Shown one piece after another: positions 9,438 to 18,060 of a DNA stretch of 64,000 bases. The position numbers were made by a program, and so were the translations under genes. The number at the start of each line of letters is the position of its first letter. Within the stretch, counting starts at the first letter, position 1. The notes under the pieces are model-generated. The model was not told the DNA's origin and ran no database searches. It saw only the letters and a list, made by a program, of their open reading frames with translations. Source of the DNA: Sphingomonas sp. H160509 (lineage in GTDB: Bacteria; Pseudomonadota; Alphaproteobacteria; Sphingomonadales; Sphingomonadaceae); assembly GCF_024124765.2 (NCBI RefSeq), contig NZ_JAMXSR020000002.1, positions 2,872,001-2,936,000 of the forward strand, in the 5' to 3' direction.

Positions 9438-10670
9438 ATGACGTATTTCGATCGGCGGGACGGTGTCCTGTGTGCCGAAGGCGTGCCGTTGCCGGCCATA
9501 GCCGAAGCCGTCGGTACGCCCGTCCACGTCTATTCGGCGGCTGCACTGCGCGACGCGGCCCGGCGTTTCACAGCGGCGCTGTCGATCCTGCCGCGGACGC
9601 GGACGGCGTTCGCGGTCAAGGCAAACCCGAACAGCGCGGTGCTGCATCTGCTGGCCGGCTGCGGCTTCGGTGCCGACATCGTCTCGGGCGGAGAGATGCG
9701 CCGCGCGCTCGGAGCCGGTATCGCCGCATCGGACATCGTCTTCTCCGGGGTCGGCAAGACCGACCGCGAGCTCGCCGATGCACTCGACGCCGGCATAGGG
9801 CAGTTCAACCTCGAGCTCGAGGAGGAGGGGCGGGTGCTCGCCGCGCTTGCCCAGGCGCGTGGCAAGCGGGCGGTCGCGGTATTGCGCGTCAATCCCGACG
9901 TCGATGGCGGCATGCATGCCAAGATCTCTACCGGCCGGCGCGAGAACAAGTTCGGCGTGGCGATCGCCGATGCGCCCGCGATGTACGATCGCCTGTCGCG
10001 ACTCGATGGTCTCGATCTGGTCGGGGTCGCGCTCCACATCGGCAGCCAGCTCCACGATCTTGCTCCGCTGGAGGCCGCGTACGAGCGCATCGGTTCGCTG
10101 GTGATCGAACTGCGCGCGTGCGGCCACGGCATAACTCGCGTCGATCTCGGCGGCGGCCTCGGCATCCCCTACCGTGTCGACGACGTGGTCCCGACGCTCG
10201 ACGCCTATGCCGCCATGGTCGCTAGGGTGACGCGCGACTGGGATGTCGACCTTATTTTCGAGCCGGGCCGGGTCGTCGTAGGCCTCGCCGGCGTCCTGAT
10301 GACGCGGGTGATCTGGGTAAAGCCCGGGGCGGACCGCCCCTTCGTCATCGTCGATGCCGCAATGAACGATCTGGCTCGACCAGCGCTGTACGATGCCTTC
10401 CACCGCTTCGAAGCCGTCGCGCCGGACGGCGAACGCATGGTCGCGAACATTGCCGGACCGATCTGCGAGAGCGGCGACGTGTTCGCGCTCGCCCGCGATA
10501 TCGACCGGGTTCGCCGCGGCGATCTCGCGGTCTTCCATGCGACCGGGGCGTACGGGGCCGCGATGGCGTCGAGCTACAATTGCCGCCCGCTCAGCCCACA
10601 GGTCTTGGTCGACGGCGACCATTTCGAGATCGTCGCCGACCGCTTTCTGCCCGAAGAGTTCGTAGCGTAG
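9438..10670 (+). CDS. Diaminopimelate-decarboxylase-like PLP enzyme (lysA paralogue)
   Basis: A 410-residue fold-type III PLP decarboxylase. Visible family motifs are AVKANPN (PLP-binding Lys), HIGSQ, the glycine loop GGGLG, EPGR, the cross-subunit Cys region ICESGD, and GAYGAAM near the C-terminus. All active-site elements look intact. It is clearly homologous to the gene at 14679 with matching motif order and length. The more distant copy could make lysine redundantly, act on a related amino acid such as ornithine or carboxynorspermidine, or belong to a specialised pathway; the sequence alone does not decide. Confidence 0.85.
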   Translation: MTYFDRRDGVLCAEGVPLPAIAEAVGTPVHVYSAAALRDAARRFTAALSILPRTRTAFAVKANPNSAVLHLLAGCGFGADIVSGGEMRRALGAGIAASDIVFSGVGKTDRELADALDAGIGQFNLELEEEGRVLAALAQARGKRAVAVLRVNPDVDGGMHAKISTGRRENKFGVAIADAPAMYDRLSRLDGLDLVGVALHIGSQLHDLAPLEAAYERIGSLVIELRACGHGITRVDLGGGLGIPYRVDDVVPTLDAYAAMVARVTRDWDVDLIFEPGRVVVGLAGVLMTRVIWVKPGADRPFVIVDAAMNDLARPALYDAFHRFEAVAPDGERMVANIAGPICESGDVFALARDIDRVRRGDLAVFHATGAYGAAMASSYNCRPLSPQVLVDGDHFEIVADRFLPEEFVA

Positions 10671-10817
10671 ATCGCATTGAGTCCGAACGGGAAGAGGGCA
10701 AGCTGCGGCACCGTGACGCTGCGACGGTAACGATCGCCGCGCTGGCCACGGAACGTCGTGGCTGCTGCTTCGCTGTGATGTCAGCGGGCGGCGTGCCCGG
10801 GGATGAGGACGGCGAGC

Positions 10818-11369
10818 ATGACCCAGAAACCAGGCGATGCGATCACGGACGAGCGTGGCGGCGGCCTGTCCCGTCCGGCTGCGCTGGCGGTCGTCGTGGG
10901 GGTGCTCGGCGCCAGCGCGGTGCTCGGGCGCCGTAACGCGCCCGATCCGTTGCATCCCGGTATTCGCCGCTGGTACAAACGGCTCGACAAACCAGCTTAC
11001 ACGCCGCCCGACGCCGCGTTCGGCGCGGTATGGCCGATTCTGGAGACTGGCCTCGCGGTCGGCGGCTATCGGTTGTTGCGCCGCCCCGCCGATGCGCCGC
11101 GCAACCTCGCGGTCGGACTTTGGTTGCTGAATACCGGCATGGTCGGCGGCTGGACCGAATTGTTCTTTCGACGCAAGGCACTCGGCCCCAGCGCGGTCGC
11201 GTCGGGTGCGATGATCGCGAGCGGTGCCGGCTATGTCGCGGCTGCGGCCAAGGTCGATCGCACTGCGGCGGCCACTGCGATCCCGTTCGTAGCCTGGCTT
11301 GGTTTCGCGACCCTGCTTGCCGAGCGCATCTGGGAGCGGAACCGGTCCGGCGACCCGGACAAGGCATGA
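10818..11369 (+). CDS. TspO/MBR-family membrane protein
   Basis: About 183 residues. It shows the TspO pattern WY..L.KP...PP..AFG.VWPILE near residue 50, followed by alternating hydrophobic helices, fitting the five-helix porphyrin/tryptophan-rich sensory protein fold of the inner membrane. In Alphaproteobacteria TspO is linked to tetrapyrrole handling and stress responses. The N-terminal helix is preceded by an extra polar segment. Start chosen at 10818 with GAGG upstream; ATG at 10803 is possible. The stop overlaps the next gene (ATGA), starting a three-gene operon. Confidence 0.8.
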   Translation: MTQKPGDAITDERGGGLSRPAALAVVVGVLGASAVLGRRNAPDPLHPGIRRWYKRLDKPAYTPPDAAFGAVWPILETGLAVGGYRLLRRPADAPRNLAVGLWLLNTGMVGGWTELFFRRKALGPSAVASGAMIASGAGYVAAAAKVDRTAAATAIPFVAWLGFATLLAERIWERNRSGDPDKA

Positions 11370-11728
11370 CCCGCCTGACGGTCTGGCATGATGGCGGATG
11401 TCCGCTGTGCCGACGCGAGATCGCGCTGATGCGTCGCCTCGATCGACGTGGCGCGATCGATTTCGTCGATGCCAGCAACGGCGAAACGAGCTGTCCGATC
11501 GACCGGAGCGCGATGCTGGCGCGGTTTCATGCGCGCGAAGGGGACCGGATGCTGTCGGGCGCCGCGGCCTTCGCAGCGATGTGGCGCGCCATCCCGCTGC
11601 TGCGACCGCTGGGGCTGGCAGCGCGCAACCCGGTCGTCCTGGCTAGGCTTGAGCGAGTGTATCGGGCGTTTCTCCACCTTCGGCCTCGCCTCCAGTCTTT
11701 CGCCCGGAAGGTGGATCGCACCGCATGA
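11366..11728 (+). CDS. DCC1-like thiol-disulfide oxidoreductase (DUF393)
   Basis: A 120-residue protein starting with the family signature VWHDGGCPLCRREIALM, which contains the CPLC redox motif, followed by ...FVDASN and an FHAREGDRMLSGAAAF segment usual in DUF393. Small thioredoxin-like proteins of this type are predicted cytoplasmic disulfide reductases of unknown partner. Overlaps both neighbours by four bases, so it is translationally coupled with TspO and the DUF427 gene. Confidence 0.83.
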   Translation: MTRLTVWHDGGCPLCRREIALMRRLDRRGAIDFVDASNGETSCPIDRSAMLARFHAREGDRMLSGAAAFAAMWRAIPLLRPLGLAARNPVVLARLERVYRAFLHLRPRLQSFARKVDRTA

Positions 11729-12222
11729 GGCCGGTCGTTCCCGATACCGCGCGACCGGGCCAGGAAAGCGTCTGGGATTATCCGCGTCCGGCGATCGCGC
11801 AGCGCAGCGATCGTCATGTCCTGATCGAGCACCACGAGGTGTTGCTCGCCGACACGCGGCACAGCGTCCGCACGATCGAGACGAGCCATGCGCCCAGCTA
11901 TTATATCCCGCCCTCCGATATCCTGATGTCGGCGCTCCGGCGTTCCACGCGGCAATCCTTCTGCGAATGGAAGGGCAACGCGGTCTATTACGATGTCGAG
12001 ATCGCGGGCGATGTCCTGCGCGATGTCGCCTGGAGCTATCCGTCGCCGACGCCCGCGTTTGCAGCTTTGCGCGACCACATAGCGTTCTATGCAGGCCCGT
12101 TCGACGAGTGCCTCGTCGATGGCGAACGCGTCATCCCACAGCCCGGCGAGTTTTACGGCGGCTGGATCACCGCCGATCTCGCGGGACCGTTCAAGGGCGT
12201 GCCGGGTAGCCGCTACTGGTAG
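11725..12222 (+). CDS. DUF427 domain protein
   Basis: A 165-residue protein with the typical DUF427 order: ESVWDYPRP, a VLLADTRHSVRTIET strand pair, YYIPPSDI, CEWKGNAVYYDV, WSYPSPTPAF and the C-terminal FYGGWITADLAGPFKG. The family has a small beta-rich fold and no agreed biochemical role. Third gene of the TspO-DCC1-DUF427 operon (ATGA overlap with the DCC1 gene). Confidence 0.82.
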   Translation: MRPVVPDTARPGQESVWDYPRPAIAQRSDRHVLIEHHEVLLADTRHSVRTIETSHAPSYYIPPSDILMSALRRSTRQSFCEWKGNAVYYDVEIAGDVLRDVAWSYPSPTPAFAALRDHIAFYAGPFDECLVDGERVIPQPGEFYGGWITADLAGPFKGVPGSRYW

Positions 12223-12327
12223 GTTGACGCTCGACGACGCGTATGCGCTCGCCCGCCAGTATGGCCGTACTCGGTTCATCGCATTTCGATGTTGTTTACA
12301 CCTTTGGCATAGCCGGACGCGTTAGAG

Positions 12328-12384
12328 GGGTGTGCCGGCTCGCCATCAACCTTTGGCTCGTCACCAAGGCGGGTCGGCACACCC
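12328..12384. repeat. Long inverted repeat between DUF427 and tlpA-like genes
   Basis: GGGTGTGCCG and CGGCACACCC pair across about 37 bases, and the inner CTCGCC/GGCGGG pair partly extends the stem. The gap lies between two convergent genes. It has no T run, so it is not a textbook terminator; it could still end transcription or be a small structured RNA. Confidence 0.45.
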
Positions 12385-12414
12385 TGTTCAAGATCCCCGA
12401 GCCGGATCAACGCG

Positions 12415-13044
12415 TTACGATGCCTCGGCGATCAGCTTTGAGGCGGCGTGCGTGTTCCATTCATACCCGCCGGTCATCCGCCAGACTTCCTTGCCCGCCG
12501 AATCGTACAGGATCGTGGTCGGCAGGTTCGCCTGGTAGGCGAGGCTGAGGCCCAGTTTCGGATCGAGATACGGCTTGAGCGTCGTGAACTTCTTCTCGGC
12601 GAAGAACGGCGTCACCTTCTCCGCGCCCTGCATGTCCTGGCTGACCGCGATCACCTGAACCTTGCCGGCGAGCGACTTGGCGGCGGCATCGAGCGTCGGC
12701 ATTTCCGCTACGCACGGCGCGCACCAGGTCGCCCACATGTTGAGCAGCAACGGCTTGCCCTTGAACGAGGCGAGCGTGACCGACTTGCCATCGGGCGCGG
12801 TGAAGGCAACCGTCGGGCCGGTCTCGCCTTTGTGGCTGCGGTCGAGCTTTTCGGTGCTGGCGGCAGGGCCCGTCGCTTCGTCGGGGGTTGGGCCGGACGC
12901 GACCTCGTCGGCGGACACGGTGTTCGCGGTGACGACGTTTGCTTGCTCCGGCGCGGGCGATTTCCTATCGCAGCCGGCGACCAGCAGGCCCATCCCGACG
13001 AAACAGATGATTGGGCGCGAATTGAACACAGGACGCGAGAACAT
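12415..13044 (-). CDS. TlpA/ResA-like thioredoxin-fold lipoprotein
   Basis: About 209 residues. N-terminal lipoprotein signal ends in the lipobox LVAGC, followed by a low-complexity linker and then a thioredoxin fold with the active site [14 protein letters not shown] and a cis-Pro segment ([13 protein letters not shown]). Anchored in the periplasm, it probably reduces or shuffles disulfides, for example in cytochrome c maturation. The ATG at 13044 overlaps the argH start on the other strand, so the two genes are divergent with no intergenic space. Confidence 0.87.
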   Translation of the reverse strand: MFSRPVFNSRPIICFVGMGLLVAGCDRKSPAPEQANVVTANTVSADEVASGPTPDEATGPAASTEKLDRSHKGETGPTVAFTAPDGKSVTLASFKGKPLLLNMWATWCAPCVAEMPTLDAAAKSLAGKVQVIAVSQDMQGAEKVTPFFAEKKFTTLKPYLDPKLGLSLAYQANLPTTILYDSAGKEVWRMTGGYEWNTHAASKLIAEAS

Positions 13045-14428
13045 GGACGGTTCCAATTCGATGTGGGGCGGGCGGTTCGCCGAAGGGCCGGCAGCGGTCA
13101 TGCGCGAGATAAACGCCTCCATTCCCTTCGACAAGCGCCTCTGGCAGCAGGATATTGCCGGATCGAAGGCGCATGTCGCGATGCTCGGCAAGCAGGGCAT
13201 CGTATCGGCCGAGGATGCCGCGACGATCGCCGCCGGGCTCGATACGGTGGCGGCGCATTATGCCGAGCACGGCGTCGAGGAGGATCTGGTCCTCGAGGAT
13301 ATCCACATGCAGACCGAGGCGCGGCTGGCCGATGCGATCGGGCCGGTGGCGGGACGGCTGCATACTGCACGGTCGCGCAACGACCAGGTCGCGACCGACT
13401 TCCGGCTCTGGGTGCGCGATGCGATCGACCAGGCGCTGGCGGCGCTCGCCGGGTTCCAGGCGGCGTTGCTTGCGCGGGCGGAAGAACATGCGGCGAGCGT
13501 AATGCCGGGCTTCACGCATCTCCAGTCGGCGCAGCCGGTGACGCTCGGGCATCACCTGATGGCGTATCATGCGATGATCTCGCGTGACGTCGGGCGGTTT
13601 GCCGATGCGCGCGCAAGGATGAACCGATCGCCGCTCGGCTCGGCGGCGCTGGCTGGCACTGGTTTTCCGATCGACCGCGAGATGACGGCCGAGGCGCTTG
13701 GCTTCGATGGACCAATGACCAATTCGCTCGACGGCGTCAGCGACCGCGATTTCGCGACCGAGTATCTGACCGCCGCGACGCAGACCTCGCTGCATTTGTC
13801 GCGGCTGGCCGAGGAGTTCGTGCTGTGGGCGTCGCAGCCGTTCGGGTTCGTGGCGCTGAGCGATCAATGGTCGACCGGCAGCTCGATCATGCCGCAGAAG
13901 CGCAATCCCGATGCCGCCGAGCTCGTGCGTGGGCATGCCGGACGGATCCTCGGCTGCATGACCGCGCTGATGGTGACGATGAAGGGCCTGCCGCTCGCCT
14001 ATTCTAAGGACATGCAGGACGACAAGCCGCCGGTGTTCGAGGCGCACGACCTGCTCGCGCTGTCGATCGCGGCGATGACCGGGATGGTCGAGAGCGCGAC
14101 GTTCCGCACCGATCGGATGCGCGGGCTGGCGGAGAGCGGCTTTGCGACCGCGACCGATCTCGCCGACTGGCTGGTGCGCGAGGCTGGCCTCCCGTTCCGC
14201 GAGGCACACCATGTGACGGGGCGCGCGGTGAAGCTGGCCGAGGAGCGCAAGGTCGCGCTCGATGCGCTGCCGATCGAGGACCTGAAGGCAATCGATGCGC
14301 GGATCGACGAACGCGTGTACGGCGTGCTCTCGGTCGATGCGTCGGTCGCCAGCCGGACCAGCTTCGGCGGCACCGCGCCCGACAATGTGCGCGCTGCGAT
14401 CCGTGCAGCGCGGGGGGAAACGGCATGA
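13043..14428 (+). CDS. argH: Argininosuccinate lyase
   Basis: Last step of arginine synthesis: argininosuccinate to arginine and fumarate. 461 residues, normal for Arg[14 protein letters not shown] at the N-terminus, the SARN-like TARSRNDQV, the histidine region [17 protein letters not shown], and the superfamily signature [12 protein letters not shown] near residue 280 are all present. The stop overlaps the start of the small lipoprotein gene (ATGA). The divergent TlpA-like gene begins two bases inside the argH start codon, so the argH promoter must lie within that gene. Confidence 0.95.
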   Translation: MDGSNSMWGGRFAEGPAAVMREINASIPFDKRLWQQDIAGSKAHVAMLGKQGIVSAEDAATIAAGLDTVAAHYAEHGVEEDLVLEDIHMQTEARLADAIGPVAGRLHTARSRNDQVATDFRLWVRDAIDQALAALAGFQAALLARAEEHAASVMPGFTHLQSAQPVTLGHHLMAYHAMISRDVGRFADARARMNRSPLGSAALAGTGFPIDREMTAEALGFDGPMTNSLDGVSDRDFATEYLTAATQTSLHLSRLAEEFVLWASQPFGFVALSDQWSTGSSIMPQKRNPDAAELVRGHAGRILGCMTALMVTMKGLPLAYSKDMQDDKPPVFEAHDLLALSIAAMTGMVESATFRTDRMRGLAESGFATATDLADWLVREAGLPFREAHHVTGRAVKLAEERKVALDALPIEDLKAIDARIDERVYGVLSVDASVASRTSFGGTAPDNVRAAIRAARGETA

Positions 14429-14667
14429 AACGGCTTTTTGGCATCGTGGGTTTGGCACTCGCCCTATCGGGTTGCGGCGCAGCGGACGGGCTCGTCCCGG
14501 CGGAGGGCAAGACGCTCCCGATTGCGCCTTACGGTGCGAAAACGCCGCCGACTCCTGAGCAGTTGCTGACCCCCACGACGCAGCAACGCCCGCAGCGCAG
14601 CGACGAGCTGCTCACCACGTCCCAGCCGCGCCGCAGCGACGAGTTCGACCTGCCGCCGCCGAATTGA
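14425..14667 (+). CDS. Small lipoprotein between argH and lysA
   Basis: 80 residues. Signal peptide [17 protein letters not shown] ends in a lipobox (LSGC), followed by a Pro/Gln/Thr-rich tail with a repeated R-R/Q-SDE motif and a C-terminal DLPPPN. This matches the position of the small, poorly conserved lipoproteins between argH and lysA in many Alphaproteobacteria (LptM-like peptides). Overlaps argH by four bases; lysA follows after 11 bases. Confidence 0.75.
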   Translation: MKRLFGIVGLALALSGCGAADGLVPAEGKTLPIAPYGAKTPPTPEQLLTPTTQQRPQRSDELLTTSQPRRSDEFDLPPPN

Positions 14668-14678
14668 AGACCTGAATC

Positions 14679-15941
14679 ATGGATCACTTCGCCTATCGTG
14701 ACGGTGTCATGCACGCCGAGGACGTCGCCCTGCCGGCGATCGCTGAGGCAGTCGGCACGCCGGTCTACGTCTATTCGACCGCCACCTTCCGCCGTCATGC
14801 GCAGGTGTTTCGCGACGCGCTGAAGGGCGCCGGGCGCGTCCATCTGGCTTATGCGATCAAGGCGAACCCCAACGTCGCGGTGCTCCGCGTTCTCGCCGAC
14901 GAGGGATACGGCGCCGACGTCGTCTCGGCCGGCGAGATGCAGCGCGCGCTGGCGGCGGGGATCCCGGCGTCGGACATCGTGTTCTCGGGCGTCGGCAAGA
15001 CGCGGCGCGAACTGGCGCAGGCGCTCGATGCGGGGATCGGCCAGTTCAATCTGGAGCTGGAGGAGGAGGGCGAAGTCCTTGCCGCGCTCGCCCATGCGCG
15101 CCGCGAACGCGCGCCGGCGGTGCTGCGGGTGAACCCCGACGTCGATGCCGGCACGCACGCGAAGATCTCGACCGGGCGCAAGGAGAACAAGTTCGGCGTC
15201 GCGATCGACCAGGCAGTGGCGATGTTCGACCGCCTGTCGAAGCACGACGGGCTCGATCTGCGCGGTGTCGCGATCCACATCGGCAGCCAGCTGGCCGATC
15301 TCGCGCCGCTGGAGGCCGCCTATGCGCGGATCGGCGAGCTGGTCGCGGAGCTGCGCGCTGCGGGTCACACGATCAGTCGCGTCGATCTCGGCGGCGGTCT
15401 CGGCGTGCCCTACAAGCCCAACGACGTGCTGCCGAGCCCCGCCGACTATGGCGCGATGGTCGCACGCGCGACCGCGGACTGGGACGTCGAACTCATGTTC
15501 GAGCCCGGTCGCGTGATCGCGGGCAATGCCGGTGTGCTTCTGACCGAAGTGATCTGGGTAAAGCCGGGCGTCGTGAACCCATATGTGATCGTCGATGCAG
15601 CGATGAACGACCTCGCACGCGTCGCGATGTACGACGCGTATCACGATTTTGTCGCGGTCGCGCCGAGCGGCGAGCGGATGATGGCCAACATCGCAGGGCC
15701 GGTGTGCGAGACCGGCGACACCTTCGCGATGGGCCGCGATATCGACGCGGTGAAGTCGGGCGATCTCGGTATATTCCGCACTGCGGGCGCGTACGGCGCG
15801 ACGATGGCCTCGACCTACAACAGCCGCGCGCTGGTGCCCGAGGTGCTGGTCGACGGCGACCGGTTCGCGGTGGTTGCCGACCGCATCCACCCGGAGACGA
15901 TCCTGGCCGCCGAGCGCGTGCCCGAATGGCTCAAGCGGTGA
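14679..15941 (+). CDS. lysA: Diaminopimelate decarboxylase
   Basis: Final step of lysine synthesis, meso-diaminopimelate to lysine and CO2, using PLP. 420 residues. AIKANPN carries the PLP Lys; HIGSQ, GGGLGVPY, EPGRVI, VCETGD and GAYGATMAS follow in order. The location in an argH-lipoprotein-lysA operon is the usual one in this group, so this copy is taken as the housekeeping lysA, in contrast to the paralogue at 9438. Its stop overlaps the following gene. Confidence 0.93.
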   Translation: MDHFAYRDGVMHAEDVALPAIAEAVGTPVYVYSTATFRRHAQVFRDALKGAGRVHLAYAIKANPNVAVLRVLADEGYGADVVSAGEMQRALAAGIPASDIVFSGVGKTRRELAQALDAGIGQFNLELEEEGEVLAALAHARRERAPAVLRVNPDVDAGTHAKISTGRKENKFGVAIDQAVAMFDRLSKHDGLDLRGVAIHIGSQLADLAPLEAAYARIGELVAELRAAGHTISRVDLGGGLGVPYKPNDVLPSPADYGAMVARATADWDVELMFEPGRVIAGNAGVLLTEVIWVKPGVVNPYVIVDAAMNDLARVAMYDAYHDFVAVAPSGERMMANIAGPVCETGDTFAMGRDIDAVKSGDLGIFRTAGAYGATMASTYNSRALVPEVLVDGDRFAVVADRIHPETILAAERVPEWLKR

Positions 15942-16708
15942 TACAGAACCTGCCGCTGTTCGTCAGGCTGTCGGGGCGTCCGGTCATCCTGCTGGGCGAG
16001 GGCGAGGCGGCGGACGCGAAACGCCGGTTGCTCGATCGCGCCGGAGCAGATGTCGTCGGCGAGGCGGCGACTGCGGCGCTCGCGATCGTCGCGATCGACG
16101 ACGAAGACGAAGCGCTGGCGGCGGTCGCACGGCTGAAAGCGCGCGGCATCCTGGTCAATGCGGTCGATCGCTCGGCGCTGTGTGACTTTACGCTGCCCGC
16201 GATCGTCGACCGCGCCCCGGTGCTGATCGCGATCGGCACGAGCGGCGTATCGGCCGGGTTGGCGGCGGCGTTGCGCCAGCGGCTGGAGGCCCTCATTCCG
16301 GCCGATCTCGGCAAACTCGCGCTGGCGTTGCAGGCCGCGCGGGGCACGTTGCGAAAGCGCTGGCCCGATATGGGGGAGCGCCGCCGGGCGCTCGCCACGG
16401 CGATGGGGGCGGGCGGTATGCTCGACCCGCTATCGCCGACGCACGATGTCGACGCATGGTTGGCCCCAACCGCCAAGTTATCTGCAAAGCGCGACGTGGC
16501 GATAACCCTCGTTCTGCTGTCCGACGATCCCGAGGACCTGACGCTCCGCCAGGCGCGCGCGCTCGCCAGCGCCGACCGGGTTTATCACGGCGCTGACGTC
16601 CCTGCGGCGATCCTCGACCGCGCCCGCGCCGATGCTGCACGACTGTGCGCGGCGATGCCCGCCAATCCCGGCACCGGCCTGTCGGTCGAAGTCGAGATGG
16701 CACGATGA
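15938..16708 (+). CDS. Precorrin-2 dehydrogenase/ferrochelatase-type siroheme synthase
   Basis: About 256 residues, resembling the CysG N-terminal half (Met8p-like). LPLFVRLSGRPVILLGEGEAA is the NAD-binding start, and the segment LCDFTLPAIVDRAPVLIAIGTSGVSAGL matches the conserved F-PA-V-R-P--IAI-TSG-SP core. It should oxidise precorrin-2 and insert iron for sulfite or nitrite reductase; the methyltransferase half of CysG is absent apart from a short SAM-enzyme-like C-terminal tail (LTLRQARALASADRVYH). Start taken as GTG at 15938 (GTGA overlap with lysA); ATG at 15926 is possible. Confidence 0.83.
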   Translation: MIQNLPLFVRLSGRPVILLGEGEAADAKRRLLDRAGADVVGEAATAALAIVAIDDEDEALAAVARLKARGILVNAVDRSALCDFTLPAIVDRAPVLIAIGTSGVSAGLAAALRQRLEALIPADLGKLALALQAARGTLRKRWPDMGERRRALATAMGAGGMLDPLSPTHDVDAWLAPTAKLSAKRDVAITLVLLSDDPEDLTLRQARALASADRVYHGADVPAAILDRARADAARLCAAMPANPGTGLSVEVEMAR

Positions 16709-17658
16709 GCGGTTTCGCATTCCGGATCGTCGATGGGAAAGCGACGCGTGTCGACGTCAAGGAAGCGCTCACCTGCACCGCCGACCTCGTCTGGGTGCAT
16801 TTGTCGACCACCGCCGAGCATGCGCAGGCGTGGCTCCGCGACGAGGCGAAGCTGCTCGACTATGTCGTCGACGCGCTCACCGCGACCGAGACCCGACCGC
16901 GCTGCGAGGCGGTCGGCGACGGCGCGTTCCTCAATTTGCGCGGGCGATCGAAGGAGGAGCTCGACACGTCCGACCTGCTCGCGTCGGTGCGGATCTGGGC
17001 GGTGAAGGGCCGCGTCTATTCGGTCACGCGGAAGCCGCTGATCGCGGTCGCCGAAGTCGAGAAGATGGTCGAGCACCACGAGGTGCGCGATCCAGGCGAC
17101 CTGATCGCCGCGTTCGCCACCGCGATCACCACCGATCTCGATCCCGATGTGGCGACGCTCGGCGACGAACTAGACGATTGCGAGGAACAGCTCGACGCCA
17201 ACCGCGTGTTCGAACTGCGCCGCGCGGTCAGCAAGGTGCGCGTCGCGGCGATCGGCTACAAACGCTTCCTCAGCCCGCAACGCGCGGCGCTCGAGAAGCT
17301 GGCGGCGCTACCCGGCGAGTGGCTCGCTGACGACGATCGGCTGCATCTGGCGGCTGCGGCGGACCGCGCCGCGCGGATGGCGGAGGAACTGGAATCGATC
17401 CGCGAACGCTCGGCGCTGATCCACGAGACGCTGACCGACCTGCGCGCCGAACAGATCGACAACCGCTCGCTGATCATCTCGATCGCGGCGATGGTGTTCC
17501 TGCCGCTGACGTTCCTGACCGGCCTGTACGGTATGAACGTGAAGGGCCTGCCCTATGCCGAGGAGCCGTGGGCGTTCGACGCGATCGCCGGAGCCTGCGT
17601 GCTGATCGCGGTGGGTGTCGTGGCGTATTTCTCGATGCGACACTGGTTCAAGCGCTAG
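16705..17658 (+). CDS. CorA/ZntB-family divalent cation transporter
   Basis: A 317-residue CorA-superfamily protein with a large soluble N-terminal domain, a long helix, and two C-terminal membrane helices (IISIAAMVFLPLTFLTGLYG and AGACVLIAVGVVAYFSM). The pore signature GMN is present (LYGMNVKGLP), and the loop sequence is closer to ZntB zinc transporters than to CorA magnesium channels. ATGA overlap with the siroheme gene. Convergent with fliS, with only two bases between the stops. Confidence 0.87.
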   Translation: MSGFAFRIVDGKATRVDVKEALTCTADLVWVHLSTTAEHAQAWLRDEAKLLDYVVDALTATETRPRCEAVGDGAFLNLRGRSKEELDTSDLLASVRIWAVKGRVYSVTRKPLIAVAEVEKMVEHHEVRDPGDLIAAFATAITTDLDPDVATLGDELDDCEEQLDANRVFELRRAVSKVRVAAIGYKRFLSPQRAALEKLAALPGEWLADDDRLHLAAAADRAARMAEELESIRERSALIHETLTDLRAEQIDNRSLIISIAAMVFLPLTFLTGLYGMNVKGLPYAEEPWAFDAIAGACVLIAVGVVAYFSMRHWFKR

Positions 17659-17660
17659 CG

Positions 17661-18060
17661 CTACGTGGCGCTCGCAGTCCGCCAGGCTTGTGCGATCTCA
17701 TCAAGCATGTCGGCAGAGTCGCGGAACGGTCGCGGATCGTGGCCGATCGAGGCGTTGACGATGGTCTTCCGCGCACCGGCATATAGTCGCGACAGTGTCT
17801 CCGACACTTGGCCGCCATTCTCAAAATCGAGTCCGGCCTCCAGCGCGAATAGGATCGCGGTCGCCCGCGTGACGCGCTCGCTCTTTATCGAGAACTTGCG
17901 GTTTTCGCAGGCCCAACCCGCCGCGCGCAGGGCCGCGACGAGTTCCCTTGTAGAGCAGCTGCACCAGCGCCGGGCCGTCCGCGGTCGCGGTACGACCGAC
18001 GGCATCGATCTGGCGATAAGTGGCGAACGGGTCGCGCGCGAGAGTGGAAGCGTAGGCCAT
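17661..18060 (-). CDS. fliS: Flagellin export chaperone FliS, one frame break
   Basis: About 132 residues when repaired. MAYASTLARDPFATYRQIDAV at the N-terminus is the typical FliS Y-x-x-x-A start, followed by LVQLLYKELVAAL and the helical core with RVTRATAILFALEAGLDFENGGQVSETLSRLYA. Binds the C-terminus of flagellin in the cytoplasm until export. One extra base at a C run (17945-17947) breaks the frame. The ATG overlaps the fliD stop by one base (TGATG), so fliD-fliS form an operon. Confidence 0.87.

Noticed and set aside
9045..10955. 636-codon minus-strand frame opposite the lysA paralogue
   Set aside because: Shadow of a well supported gene; low-complexity Arg/His/Ala-rich product.
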